From JANXAZ01 sp964504655 (GTDB taxonomy: Bacteria; Pseudomonadota; Alphaproteobacteria; Geminicoccales; Geminicoccaceae), in NCBI GenBank assembly GCA_964504655.1, contig CAZDFD010000019.1, positions 1-53,695 of the forward strand: a stretch of 53,695 nt of DNA. Direction: 5' to 3'. Both the position numbers and the translations under genes were made by a program. The notes beneath the pieces are model-generated. The model saw nothing but the letters and a program-made list of their open reading frames with translations, had not been told where the DNA came from and did no database searches. Positions 1 through 9,675 of this stretch are shown one piece after another; position 1 is the first letter of the stretch, and each line of letters starts with the position of its first letter.

Positions 1-206
1 GCCTTGCCGTGGCGCATCAGCTCCAGGACCTCGGCCGAGCGCAGGAGCGCCTTGGTCGGGATGCAGCCCCAGTTGAGGCAGATGCCGCCCAGATGCTCGC
101 GCTCGACGAGGGCCGTCCTCAGGCCGAGCTGGGCGGCGCGGATCGCCGCCACGTACCCGCCCGGGCCGCCGCCCACGACCACGAGATCGAAGCGCTCCGC
201 GGCCAT
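1..206 (-). CDS. lpdA: Dihydrolipoyl dehydrogenase, 5' part (runs off window)
   Basis: E3 flavoprotein of 2-oxo acid dehydrogenase complexes; reoxidises dihydrolipoamide with NAD+. The 68 visible residues hold an FAD-binding Rossmann glycine motif (VVGGGPGG, about residues 10-17) and the redox disulfide CLNWGC (C43, C48) followed by IPTKALL, the class signature. The ATG at 206 follows directly on a conserved N-terminus (MAAERFDLVVV). The gene is cut by the window edge at base 1, so its full length and the paired E1/E2 genes are not visible. A related class I disulfide oxidoreductase is possible, but GGICLNWGCIPTKAL is typical of LpdA. Confidence 0.9.
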   Translation of the reverse strand, partial: MAAERFDLVVVGGGPGGYVAAIRAAQLGLRTALVEREHLGGICLNWGCIPTKALLRSAEVLELMRHGK

Positions 207-363
207 CGGTTCCCTCCCGGCGTGGCGGTTCCCGCCCGCGGTTGTCGGATCGGCGGGAGCTTGTCAACGACCGCAGGTCAGCCCGGCCCGGGCCGCCCTC
301 GACGAGGGTGGCCGGCTGTGCTCCCTGCCCGGCGGCCGCGCGGGCCAAGCGGAGGTCCTGCCG

Positions 364-690
364 ATGATCCACGAGCTTCGCGTCTACCACTGCATGCCGG
401 GGCGCCTGCCGGCACTCCTCAAGCGCTTCGAGACGATCACGCTGGCGCTCTGGGAGCGGCACGGCATCCGCCAGGCCGGGTTCTGGACGGTGCTGATCGG
501 CGAGTCCAACCAGGCCCTCTATTACCTCCTCGCCTGGGAGAGCCTGGCCGAGCGCGAGCGCAAGTGGGCGGCCTTCATGAGCGACCCCGAATGGCTCGAG
601 AAGCGGGCCCAGACCGAGAAGGACGGGCCGATCGTGGCCCGGGTCGAGAACCAGATCCTGCAGCCGACCGCCTTCTCCAGCGTGCGCTGA
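364..690 (+). CDS. NIPSNAP family protein
   Basis: Small 108-aa protein of the NIPSNAP/dimeric alpha-beta barrel type. It begins MIHELRVYHCMPGRLP and contains the usual pattern of a strand, a helix (LLKRFETITLALWERHG) and a second strand ending in YYLLAWESLAERERKW, where a tryptophan-rich segment is typical. The start ATG at 364 begins exactly at the conserved E-LR-Y strand. NIPSNAP proteins have no agreed biochemical role in bacteria; they often sit near catabolic genes. The gene stands alone on the plus strand, convergent with the serine hydrolase ending at 714. Confidence 0.8.
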   Translation: MIHELRVYHCMPGRLPALLKRFETITLALWERHGIRQAGFWTVLIGESNQALYYLLAWESLAERERKWAAFMSDPEWLEKRAQTEKDGPIVARVENQILQPTAFSSVR

Positions 691-713
691 GGCGCCGACG
701 CCCGCCGGGCGGC

Positions 714-1928
714 TCAGACGAGCGCCGCCGTCACCCGGGCCATGAGCTCGCGGCGGAAGGTGGGCTCGACCTCGGGCTCGAAGCCGAGGCGGACCACCAC
801 GAGCTCGAGCGAGGGGACGACGACCAGGAGGTTCTCGCGGAAGCCGTGCGCGTAGAAGGCGTCGTCGGGCACCGACGGACCCAGCATGGTGCCGGTGGCG
901 TTGGTCCACCAGAGCTTGCCGTAGGCGAGCGGCGCCTCGGCCTCGACCTGGAAGGGCGAGTTGGAGGTCGGGGTGAAGCGGGCCCGCCGCGCGAGCTTGG
1001 AGGGGCGGCTCATCAGGCGGACGGTCTTCTCGCCGAGGATCCGGTCCTGGCGGCCCGGGGTTCCCCAGCGGCCCTCGTTGAGGAGGAGCCAACCCAGCCG
1101 CGCCAGGTCGCGGGCCGCGATGCGCGCCGCGCAGCAGGCCCGGCTGAGGCCCTCGAAGCTGTCCCAGGCGATCGGGTCCATGCCGATCCGGGCGCCGATC
1201 TCGGCGTTGAAGAAGACGTCGAGCGGCTGGCCGGCCGCCTCCTCGACGGCGAGGCCGAGGAGGTCGGCGGTGGCCGAGCAATAGGCCCACTGCGCGCCGG
1301 GCTCGGCCTGGACCGGGCGGCTCAGGATGCGCTCGCGCGTATAGTCGGGCCGGTAGGGCGCATCGTCCGGCTCGAGGCCCGAGGTCATGCTCATCAGATG
1401 CTCGAGGCGGATCCTGCGGCGGCGCCCGTCGCGGGCGGCGAAGCTCGCCGGAAGGAGCTCGAAGGCGGGGGTGTCCGGGCCCAGGATCTTGCCGCGCCGC
1501 ATCGAGCGCGAGAGCTCGAACAGCCGGGCCGCGGCGACGCCCGTGAGCGACTTGGAGACCGAGGCCACGAAGTAGGGGTCGGTCGGCCCCCACTCGCCGG
1601 CGATCCAGCCGTGGCGGATCACGAGGAGCGCCGAGCGCGCCCCGAAGCTCTCGCTGTAGGCGAAGGCCGAGGCCAGCCTCGGCCAGTCGATCCCGGCGAG
1701 CCGGCGGATCCGGGCCTGCTCGCCCGGCGAGGGTTCGAGGTCGGCTCCGACCAGCCGACGCCAGCCGCCGGCGGCCTCGGGGGCGGGAAAGTAGGCGTCG
1801 CGGCGTCCGGCCGCGGCCCGGAGCGGCGTCGGCCGCGCGACCATCGTGCCGAGGGCGGCCGCGGCCCCGCCGAAGACCAAGCCGCGACGCGACAGCGCCG
1901 GCGCGGGGCAGCGATCGGGATCCGTCAT
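714..1928 (-). CDS. Serine hydrolase, beta-lactamase class C fold, Tat-exported
   Basis: 404-aa penicillin-binding-protein-like/esterase-type hydrolase. The N-terminus has a twin-arginine signal (LSRRGLVFGG, about residues 12-20) followed by a hydrophobic stretch, so export to the periplasm is likely. The SxxK motif is S123-V-S-K126; Y215-C-S217 takes the place of YxN, and a late HGF near the C-terminus may supply the third motif. Substrate cannot be predicted; family members are esterases, amidases or D-aminopeptidases. It is the last gene of the minus-strand run from 6777, 79 nt behind the CoxL-like gene, so co-transcription is plausible. Confidence 0.85.
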   Translation of the reverse strand: MTDPDRCPAPALSRRGLVFGGAAAALGTMVARPTPLRAAAGRRDAYFPAPEAAGGWRRLVGADLEPSPGEQARIRRLAGIDWPRLASAFAYSESFGARSALLVIRHGWIAGEWGPTDPYFVASVSKSLTGVAAARLFELSRSMRRGKILGPDTPAFELLPASFAARDGRRRRIRLEHLMSMTSGLEPDDAPYRPDYTRERILSRPVQAEPGAQWAYCSATADLLGLAVEEAAGQPLDVFFNAEIGARIGMDPIAWDSFEGLSRACCAARIAARDLARLGWLLLNEGRWGTPGRQDRILGEKTVRLMSRPSKLARRARFTPTSNSPFQVEAEAPLAYGKLWWTNATGTMLGPSVPDDAFYAHGFRENLLVVVPSLELVVVRLGFEPEVEPTFRRELMARVTAALV

Positions 1929-2007
1929 CCGTCCCCTCGTCCGGTGCGGCCGTCCGTACGGGTCGGCCGGCTCGGGGTTGGTCGAGTGCGGGCCTTCGGG
2001 CCCCCCG

Positions 2008-4335
2008 TCACGCCGGGCGCGGGGCTCCTCGGCGCGCCGCCAAGCTGCGCCAGACGCGCTCCGGCGTCAGCGGCATATCCAGATGCGTAACACCCTGGGG
2101 TGCCAGGGCGTCAACCACGGCGTTGACGACCGCGACCGGGGCCGCGGTGATCGCGGCCTCGCCACAGCCCTTGACGCCCAGGGGGTTGGTCGCCGCCGGC
2201 ACGGGCCGGAAGGCGAGCTCGAAGGACGGCAGGTCGGCGGCGCGCGGCAGGGCGTAGTCCATGAAGCTGCCGGAGAGGAGCTGGCCCGAGGGATCGTAGA
2301 CCGTCCGCTCGAGGAGCGCCTGGCCGATGCCCTGGACGAGCCCGCCATGGACCTGGCCCTCGACCAGCATCGGGTTGACCATCACTCCGAAATCGTCGAC
2401 CGCCACGTAGCGCTCGAGGCTCACCACGCCGGTCTCCGGGTCGACCTCGACCTCGGCCAGATGGCAGCCGTTGGGGAAGGCCGAGGGCGGCGTCTCGCTC
2501 ACGAGATCGGTGTCGAGCGGCCGGCCGAGGCGGCGGCGCTCGGCGGCGAGCTCCAGAAGGCCCATGCGCCGGTCGGTGCCGGCCACGGTGAAGGTGCCGC
2601 CCGCGAACAGGATGTCGGCCTCGGCCGCCTCGAGGAGCTCGGCCGCCAGCGCCTTGCCCTTGGCGATCACGACCTCGGCCGCCTCGAGGGTGGCCTTGGA
2701 GGCCGCCATGATCGAGCGCGAGCCGCCCGTGCCACCGCCGTAGAGGAGCTGGTCGCTGTCGCCCTGCAGGAGCTCGATCGCCTCGAACGGCACGCCGAGC
2801 CTCTGGTGGAGCACCTGGGCGAAGGCGGCACGGTGGCCCTGGCCGTAATCGAGCGTGCCGGAGACCAGGATCACCCGCCCGTCCTCGGCGAAGCGGATCC
2901 CGCCATGCTCCTTGCCCTGCGGGGCGGTCACCTCGAGATAGGCACAGAGACCGCGGCCGCGCAGCCGGCCGCGCCGCTCGCTCTCGGCCCGACGTGCCGC
3001 GAAGCCGTCCCAGTCGGCGCGGGCGAGCGCGGAATCGAGCACTGCCTCGAACTCGCCGGAATCGTAGGTGAGGTCGCAGGCCGCCTTGAACGGCAGCTCC
3101 TCGGGCCGGATCAGGTTCTGCCGGCGCAGCGCGATCGGGTCGCGGCCGAGCTCGCGCGCCGCCTGCTCGACCAGCCGCTCCATGAGATAGACGCCCTCCG
3201 GCCGGCCGGCCCCGCGGTAGGCGGTCATCGGCACGGTGTTGGTGACGACCCCCCGGATCTGCAGGGCCAGGAGCGGGGTTCGGTAGAGGCTCGCCACGTT
3301 CTTCTGCACGACCATGGTCGGGATCGCGGGCCCGTAGGCGGTGACGTGGGCGCCGAGCTCGCCGAGCCCCTTGACCCGCACGGCCAGGAAGTTGCCCGCC
3401 TCGTCCAGCGCCAGCTCGCCCTCGAGGATCGAGGAGCGGCCGTGATAGTCGGACAAAAAGCTCTCCGAGCGGTCGTTGATCCATTTGACCGGCCGGCCGA
3501 GGGTCTTGGCCGCGTGCAGGAGCGGCAGGTGCTCGGGGAAGGTCGAGGCCTTCATGCCGAAGCTGCCGCCGATGTCGAAGGCGAGCACGCGGACCTGCTC
3601 GACCGGAACCCGGAGGACGGTGGCGAGCTGGGCGCGCAGGCCGAACACCCCCTGGCAGCCGGTCCGCAGCACGAAGCGGCCGTCCTCGAAGGAGGCGACC
3701 GCGCCCCGCGGCTCCATCGCGTTCACGACCACGCGGTTGTTGTGCACCCGCACGCGGGTCACGTGGTGGGCGCCGCGGATCGCCCGCTCGACCGCCTCCT
3801 GCGGGCCCCACCACCAGTCGAAGGCGGTGTTGCCGGGCATCTCGGCGAACAGCTCCGGGGCGCCCGGCGCCACCGCCGCCTCGAGGTCGACCACCGCCGG
3901 CAGGGGCTCGATCTCGACCGCGATCAGCTCGGCCGCGTCGCGGGCGGCCGCCGGCGTCTCGGCCACGACCATGGCGATCGGCTGGCCGACCCAGCGCACC
4001 CGCTCGGTGGCCAGCGCCGGGAAGGGCGGCACGAGCATGGGCCGGCCGTCCCGGCTCGTGAGGGTGAGCGCGCAGGGCAGCGTGCCGTAGCCGGCGGCCT
4101 CGAGATCGCGGCCGGTGAGCACGAGCCGCACGCCCGGCGCCGCCGCCGCCGCCGTCGGGTCGACCCGGCGCAGGACGCCGTGCGCCACGGTCGAGCGGAC
4201 CAGGACCGCATGCAGGAGGCCGGGCGGCACGAGATCGTCGGTGTAGCGGCCGCCGCCGGTCAACAGGCGCGGGTCCTCGGTGCGCGGCACGCTCTGCGAC
4301 ACGCCGAATTTGAGGACCGTGTCGGTCGGGTCCAT
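2008..4335 (-). CDS. Xanthine dehydrogenase family, molybdopterin-binding large subunit (CoxL-like, form II type)
   Basis: 775-aa catalytic subunit of the molybdenum hydroxylase family. It starts with the typical ...VPRTEDPRLLTGGGRYTDD segment and carries the loop AYRGAGR near residue 370, which is the form II CoxL-type signature rather than the CO dehydrogenase AYxCSFR. IGGSFGMK and a terminal KGCGE with the expected catalytic glutamate (E726) are present. Family members work with a [2Fe-2S] subunit (CoxS) and an FAD subunit (CoxM); neither is encoded nearby. It sits in a minus-strand run with a dienelactone hydrolase, 30 nt apart. The substrate is unknown; CO is unlikely from the loop. Confidence 0.9.
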   Translation of the reverse strand: MDPTDTVLKFGVSQSVPRTEDPRLLTGGGRYTDDLVPPGLLHAVLVRSTVAHGVLRRVDPTAAAAAPGVRLVLTGRDLEAAGYGTLPCALTLTSRDGRPMLVPPFPALATERVRWVGQPIAMVVAETPAAARDAAELIAVEIEPLPAVVDLEAAVAPGAPELFAEMPGNTAFDWWWGPQEAVERAIRGAHHVTRVRVHNNRVVVNAMEPRGAVASFEDGRFVLRTGCQGVFGLRAQLATVLRVPVEQVRVLAFDIGGSFGMKASTFPEHLPLLHAAKTLGRPVKWINDRSESFLSDYHGRSSILEGELALDEAGNFLAVRVKGLGELGAHVTAYGPAIPTMVVQKNVASLYRTPLLALQIRGVVTNTVPMTAYRGAGRPEGVYLMERLVEQAARELGRDPIALRRQNLIRPEELPFKAACDLTYDSGEFEAVLDSALARADWDGFAARRAESERRGRLRGRGLCAYLEVTAPQGKEHGGIRFAEDGRVILVSGTLDYGQGHRAAFAQVLHQRLGVPFEAIELLQGDSDQLLYGGGTGGSRSIMAASKATLEAAEVVIAKGKALAAELLEAAEADILFAGGTFTVAGTDRRMGLLELAAERRRLGRPLDTDLVSETPPSAFPNGCHLAEVEVDPETGVVSLERYVAVDDFGVMVNPMLVEGQVHGGLVQGIGQALLERTVYDPSGQLLSGSFMDYALPRAADLPSFELAFRPVPAATNPLGVKGCGEAAITAAPVAVVNAVVDALAPQGVTHLDMPLTPERVWRSLAARRGAPRPA

Positions 4336-4365
4336 GCGGTCGATCCTGCGCGGTGGTGGCGGGGC

Positions 4366-5103
4366 TCAGCGATCGAGCGTGCGGCGAAAGAGGGCGAACA
4401 CCCGCTCCCAGGCCCGCTCGGCCGAGGCCTTGTGATAGCAGTGCCGGGTCGGGAAGGTGAACCCGTGCTCGGCGCCGGGGTAGGTCTCGAAGCGCGCATC
4501 GACCCGGTGCCGCGCCGCCGTCAGGGCGAGCACCCGCTGGTGCGCCTCGGGCGACAGCGGGTCGCCCTCGGCGAAGCCGAAATAGCAGACGGCCCGGCAG
4601 GTCTCGAGCGCGCGGTGGGCCGAATCCGGCCGGTCGGTGACCTGGAAGCCGCCGTGCAGCGAGACCATGGCGCGGACCCGCTCGGGGAAGGCGCCCGCGG
4701 CCTTGAGCGCGTGCCGGCCGCCCATGCACCAGCCGATCGTGCCCACGCGCCCGGCATCGGCCGCCGGATCGGCCGCGGCGAAGGCCAGGACCGCCGCCGT
4801 GTCGGCGAGCCCGCGGGCGTGCGTGTAGGCGTGGTTGAGCCGCATCATCTCCGCGTCGGGGCCGCGCACCGGCAGGAGCGCCGGGTCGAAGGAGGGGCCG
4901 CCGTCGCGCCAGAAGAGGTTCGGCAGGAACACGTCGTAGCCGACGGTGCCGATGCGCCGCGCCATGTCGCGGAGCTCCTCGCGCAGGCCGAGGGCGTCCA
5001 TGAAGGCGAGCACCACGGGGTAGGGTCCGCCTTCCTCGGGTCGGGTCCGGAAGGTCGGGATCGGACCTTCGGGGGAGGGGATCAGGAGCTCCTGCTCGAT
5101 CAT
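4366..5103 (-). CDS. Dienelactone hydrolase family protein
   Basis: 245-aa alpha/beta hydrolase. The nucleophile is a cysteine in the G-x-C-x-G elbow (GWCMGG, C126), with H213 in PGAEHGF and a candidate acid D181, matching the Cys-Asp-His triad of dienelactone hydrolases. Family members open lactones, but many have other ester substrates. The ATG at 5103 begins MIEQELLIPSPEGPIPTF and overlaps the stop of the upstream reductase by 4 nt (ATGA), indicating translational coupling. It lies between the HIBADH-type reductase and the CoxL-like gene, suggesting a catabolic pathway for a cyclic or lactone-forming substrate. Confidence 0.88.
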   Translation of the reverse strand: MIEQELLIPSPEGPIPTFRTRPEEGGPYPVVLAFMDALGLREELRDMARRIGTVGYDVFLPNLFWRDGGPSFDPALLPVRGPDAEMMRLNHAYTHARGLADTAAVLAFAAADPAADAGRVGTIGWCMGGRHALKAAGAFPERVRAMVSLHGGFQVTDRPDSAHRALETCRAVCYFGFAEGDPLSPEAHQRVLALTAARHRVDARFETYPGAEHGFTFPTRHCYHKASAERAWERVFALFRRTLDR

Positions 5104-5999
5104 CCGCCTTCCTCGCTCCGGGCGACGCGGATGCCGGTCTCGCGCTCGACCACGCGGGCGATCGCCGCGATGTCGGCCTCGCCCAGCCCCTCGCCGAGGG
5201 CGGCCCGGAACAGCTCGGCGGCGCGGTCGAAGAGCGGCAGGTCGAGCCCGAGCTCGTGGGCGAGGCCGGCGGCGAGCGCGCTGTCCTTGGCGCCGATGCG
5301 AAGCGCCCCGGCCGCGACCGGCGCCCGCTCGCGCATCAACGGCGCCTTGGCGCGGAACAGGGGCGTGGCGGCCATCCCACCGCCGGCGCCCACGACCTCG
5401 ATGAAGGTGTCGAGCTCGCCGCCGTCGGCCGCCACGAGCGCGAGCGCCTCGGCGATCGCCGCGAGCTGGACGAGGCCCAGGCCGTTCTGGACGGTCTTGA
5501 TCCGGCTCGCGGCGCCCGGCCCGCCGACGATCCGGTGCTCGCTGCCGATCGCCGGCAGGAGCGGGCGGATGCGCTCGATGTCGGGGGGCTCGCCGGAGAC
5601 GATCAGGAAGAGCGTCCCCTCGGCCGCCTCCCTCGGCCCCTTGAGCATCGGGCACTCGACATGGTGGACGCCGCGCAGCGCGAGCTCGCCGTGCAGCCGG
5701 CGCGCGGTCGTCGGGCGGATCGTCGAGAGGTCGAGGAGCAGAAGGCCCGGACGGGCGAGCGCACCTGCGACCTCCTCGACCGCCTTCTCGCTCGGCAGGC
5801 AGGTGAGGAGGATGTCGGCCTCGCGCTCGAGCTCGGCCAGATCGGCCGCGAGCGAGATCCGCGGCAGGCCGGCCAGGGCCGCGGCCCGGGCCGGGTCGCG
5901 GTCGAGGACCGCCACCGGCCAGCCGGCGGCGGCGAGCCGGCGCGCCACCGGCGCCCCCATGGCCCCCAGGCCCACGAACCCAAGCCGCTCGCCGTCCAT
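5100..5999 (-). CDS. NAD(P)-dependent oxidoreductase, 3-hydroxyisobutyrate dehydrogenase family
   Basis: 299-aa beta-hydroxyacid dehydrogenase. The N-terminal Rossmann motif is GFVGLGAMG (7-15), and the catalytic lysine is expected at K168 in GAASRIKTVQN. In place of the usual substrate loop APVSGG it has CPMLKGPREA (116-125), a difference shared with the paralogue at 11487 but not with those at 48411 and 49292. That may mean another substrate than 3-hydroxyisobutyrate or tartronate semialdehyde. It overlaps the dienelactone hydrolase by 4 nt and follows the SDR gene by 28 nt, so it is in the same operon. Confidence 0.88.
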   Translation of the reverse strand: MDGERLGFVGLGAMGAPVARRLAAAGWPVAVLDRDPARAAALAGLPRISLAADLAELEREADILLTCLPSEKAVEEVAGALARPGLLLLDLSTIRPTTARRLHGELALRGVHHVECPMLKGPREAAEGTLFLIVSGEPPDIERIRPLLPAIGSEHRIVGGPGAASRIKTVQNGLGLVQLAAIAEALALVAADGGELDTFIEVVGAGGGMAATPLFRAKAPLMRERAPVAAGALRIGAKDSALAAGLAHELGLDLPLFDRAAELFRAALGEGLGEADIAAIARVVERETGIRVARSEEGG

Positions 6000-6027
6000 C
6001 GCCGCCTCCGCCGCGCTCCGGCCCCCC

Positions 6028-6777
<750 letters not shown>

Positions 6778-6831
6778 GCTGCGCCTCCGCAACCGATGCC
6801 AGGAGGTTATGGTCATGAAAACCGGACGCGC

Positions 6832-6860
6832 TTGAGCAGACCGGGTTTCTGCGCCAAGAT
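6832..6860 (+). promoter_or_regulatory. Putative promoter of the tandem SBP/permease operon
   Basis: A TTGAGC hexamer (6832-6837) is followed after 17 nt by CAAGAT (6855-6860), 56 nt before the ATG at 6917. The 11-mer TCTGCGCCAAG at 6848-6858 recurs exactly in front of the second ABC importer operon (18609-18619) with the same -35/-10 spacing. Promoter assignment is inferred from spacing and hexamer similarity only. Confidence 0.45.
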
Positions 6861-6916
6861 CAAGCGGTGCGAGGCGATGGCCGTCCCCACCGGACGGCGC
6901 CAGGGGAGGCTGGGCG

Positions 6917-8266
6917 ATGGGCGGCACGCTGTGGCGCGTCAGGCGTCGGGATCTGCTCGCGGGGGCGGCGGCCGTGGGCGGCTCCGCCCTGCTGCTGCCG
7001 GGCAAGGCGCCGGCGCAGGGCGGCGCCAAGCCGTTCCAGGGCACGACGATCAACGTCTCCTGCTGGTCGGCGCCCTACGCCAAGTGGCTCGCCGAGTACC
7101 TGCCCGAGTTCGAGGCGGCGACCGGCATGAAGGTGGTCTACGACACCCCGGGCTTCGCGGTCTACAACCAGCGCGTCGACCTCGAGCTCTCGACCAAGGG
7201 CTCGGCCTATGATGTCGCCAACGTCACCTTCATCTACACGAGCCGGTGGATCGGCGCCGGCTGGTTCACGCCGTTGGACGACTTCTTCAACGACCCGAAC
7301 AAGACTCCGGCCGACTGGGACGTCAAGGACTTCTTCGAGGGCACGCAGGCGCCGATGAAGGACCGCCAGGGCCGCACCTACGGCTTCTGCTGGGTCGCTG
7401 ACGCCATGCACGCAGCCGCCTCGCGGCACGACATCATCAAGGAGGCCGGCCTCGATCTGCCGAACAGCTACGACGAGCTTTTGACGCTGTGCAAGGCGAT
7501 CCACAACAAGAAGGGGGTCAAGGCCTTCACCGCGGAGAACCATCACGGCTGGATCTTCCCGCCGGTGATCCAGGCCTTCGGCGGCAACGTGTTCCGCAAC
7601 CCGCCCGACGACATCATGCCGACGCTCGACACGCCCGAGGTGCACGCCGCCTCGGAGTGGTACACCAACCTGCAGAACACCTACGGGCCGGACGGCTGGC
7701 TCGCCCAGACCTACGACGGCACGGTCAACGTCTTGAAGCAGGGCCGCGCCAACTACTGCCTGTTCAACCAAGTCTTCCTCATGCAGATGGCGGCGCCGGA
7801 CAGCAAGACCCGCGAGACCTGCTCGTTCGGCATGTACCCGGCCGGCCCCAAGGGCCGCTTCCCCGGCCTCGCGGTGCACGGCTGGGGGATCCCGGCGGGC
7901 TCGAAGAACAAGGACGCCGCCTGGGCGTTCATCACCTGGTCGCTCTCCAAGCCGCTCATGATGCGGATGCTCAGGGAGAAGGGCTATGGCGGCGTCACCC
8001 GCCGCTCGGTGATCGAGAGCCCCGAGTTCAAGGCCGCCAACACGGTCAACGGCTACGACGTCGGCAAGATCTATCTGGACACGATCGATCTGGCCAAGCA
8101 GGGCCACATGAAGTACCGGACCGTGCACGTCTATCCGCAGGTCAACGCGCAGATCAACAAGGCGATCGAGAACATCGCCTCGGGCCAGATGAAGCCCAAG
8201 GAGGCGTGGAAGCTGGCGCAGGAGAACGCGGTCGCCGACCTCAAGCGGGCCGGCGTCAACCTCTGA
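6917..8266 (+). CDS. Extracellular solute-binding protein (ABC sugar type), Tat signal, copy 1
   Basis: 449-aa family 1 binding protein for an ABC importer. The N-terminus VRRRDLLAGAAAVGG is a twin-arginine signal, cleaved probably near APAQGGA. The mature part starts GTTINVSCWSAPY and shows the usual LPEFEAATGMKV, YDVANVTF and WAFITWSLS segments. It is a clear paralogue of the next gene, with identical length and near-identical segments such as the GAKPFQG junction and the YRTVHV/PQV C-terminal part. Likely substrate is a carbohydrate or related polyol; the sequence does not decide. First gene of the operon with the permeases at 9676 and 10583. Confidence 0.9.
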   Translation: MGGTLWRVRRRDLLAGAAAVGGSALLLPGKAPAQGGAKPFQGTTINVSCWSAPYAKWLAEYLPEFEAATGMKVVYDTPGFAVYNQRVDLELSTKGSAYDVANVTFIYTSRWIGAGWFTPLDDFFNDPNKTPADWDVKDFFEGTQAPMKDRQGRTYGFCWVADAMHAAASRHDIIKEAGLDLPNSYDELLTLCKAIHNKKGVKAFTAENHHGWIFPPVIQAFGGNVFRNPPDDIMPTLDTPEVHAASEWYTNLQNTYGPDGWLAQTYDGTVNVLKQGRANYCLFNQVFLMQMAAPDSKTRETCSFGMYPAGPKGRFPGLAVHGWGIPAGSKNKDAAWAFITWSLSKPLMMRMLREKGYGGVTRRSVIESPEFKAANTVNGYDVGKIYLDTIDLAKQGHMKYRTVHVYPQVNAQINKAIENIASGQMKPKEAWKLAQENAVADLKRAGVNL

Positions 8267-8316
8267 GGCCGAACGGGTCCGGGCCCGGCGACCCGGCAGG
8301 GAGAGAGGAGGCAGCC

Positions 8317-9666
8317 ATGGTCACGAGCTGGAGAGCGCGCCGCCGCGAGGTCCTGGGCGCGGGTGCCGCGCTCGGTGCGACGCTCGCCCTGCCCGGCAGG
8401 GCCCCGGCCCAGGGCGGTGCCAAGCCGTTCCAGGGGGTCACGCTCAACGTCGCCAACTTCAGCCACACCTACACCCAGATCCTGCCCAAGCTCCTGCCGG
8501 AGTTCGAGGCGCAGACCGGGATCAAGGTCGTCTACGACACCCCCTCCTTCCCGGTCTACAACCAGCGCGCCGACCTCGAGTTCTCGACCAAGGGCGCGGC
8601 CTACGACGTCGCCAACGTCACCTTCATCTATTCGAGCCGCTGGATCGGCGCCGGCTGGTTCACCCCGCTCGAGCCCTGGCTGCAGGATCCCGCCAAGACC
8701 CCGGCCGACTACGAGGTGGCGGACATCATCCCCGGGGCGATCGCGCCGATGCGCGACAAGAAGGGGGCGATCCATGCCATCCCCTGGGTGGCGGACGCCA
8801 TGATCGCCTGCGCCGCCCGCTTCGACATCGTGCAGAAGGCGGGCTTCGGCATGCCCGCGACCTGGGACGAGCTCCGGGCGATGCTGCAGGCGACGCATCG
8901 CAAGGAGGGGGTCGCCGGCTACTCGACCGAGGCCAACCACAATTGGGCGATGATGCCGATCGTCCACTCGCTGGGCGGCAACCTGTTCCGCAACCCGCCC
9001 GAGGATCTGATGCCGACGATCGACAGCCCGGAGGTTGTCGAGGCGGCCGGCTACTATGCCGGCCTGCTCCGGGACTTCGGCGCGGAGGGGATCCTCTCGT
9101 TCCTGGTCGACCAGGGCGTGGCGGCGCTCAAGTCCGGCCGCACCAACTACATGACGCACGCGCTCGCGTTCCTCGCGACCGTGGGCGATCCGGCCTCGAG
9201 CAAGGCCGCGGCGACGGCCGCCTACTCCATGATGCCGGGTGGACCCAAGGGCCGGTTCCCCTCGGTCGCGAGCCACGGCTGGGGCCTGCCCGCCGGCTCG
9301 CGGAACAAGGACGCCGGCTGGGCCTTCATCACCTGGGCGACCTCCAAGCAGATGCAGCGTCGGCTCCTGGTCGAGCACGGCTATGGCGGCGTCACCCGCC
9401 GCTCCGCGGTCGAGGCGCCCGAGTTCAAGAGCCGGATGACCATCAATGGCTACGATTGCGGGCGGATGTTCCTGGACGTGCTCGAGCGGGCCGCCGCCAC
9501 GGGCCACATGGCCTACCGCACCGTGCACGTGTTCCCGCAGGTCGGGCTACAGGTGAACAAGGCGGTCGAGCTGATCGCCTCGGGGCAGATGGGCGCCAAG
9601 GAGGCCATGGTGCAGGCGCAGGCGCAGGCGCTCGCCGACCTGCGTCGCGCCGGCGTCAAGCTCTGA
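8317..9666 (+). CDS. Extracellular solute-binding protein (ABC sugar type), Tat signal, copy 2
   Basis: 449-aa paralogue of the preceding gene, formed by tandem duplication and since diverged. The ATG at 8317 sits behind a good ribosome site (gagaggaggcagcc) and opens with ARRREVLGAGAALGA, a twin-arginine signal. Mature sequence starts GVTLNVANFSHTYTQ where copy 1 has NVSCWSAPYAKW, so the N-lobe ligand-facing segment differs most, while GWFTPLE, NLFRNPPEDLMPT and GYGGVTRRS are shared. It lies 50 nt behind copy 1 and 9 nt before the first permease. Two receptors may feed one membrane channel with different ligands. Confidence 0.9.
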   Translation: MVTSWRARRREVLGAGAALGATLALPGRAPAQGGAKPFQGVTLNVANFSHTYTQILPKLLPEFEAQTGIKVVYDTPSFPVYNQRADLEFSTKGAAYDVANVTFIYSSRWIGAGWFTPLEPWLQDPAKTPADYEVADIIPGAIAPMRDKKGAIHAIPWVADAMIACAARFDIVQKAGFGMPATWDELRAMLQATHRKEGVAGYSTEANHNWAMMPIVHSLGGNLFRNPPEDLMPTIDSPEVVEAAGYYAGLLRDFGAEGILSFLVDQGVAALKSGRTNYMTHALAFLATVGDPASSKAAATAAYSMMPGGPKGRFPSVASHGWGLPAGSRNKDAGWAFITWATSKQMQRRLLVEHGYGGVTRRSAVEAPEFKSRMTINGYDCGRMFLDVLERAAATGHMAYRTVHVFPQVGLQVNKAVELIASGQMGAKEAMVQAQAQALADLRRAGVKL

Positions 9667-9675
9667 GCGCAGGAG

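Noticed and set aside
2008..4335. Aerobic CO dehydrogenase CoxL (form I)
   Set aside because: The loop is AYRGAGR, not AYxCSFR, and no coxM/coxS neighbours exist.
8131..9528. Minus-strand 465-codon frame opposite the second binding protein
   Set aside because: Sense strand encodes a complete Tat-exported SBP; the antisense product has no family features.
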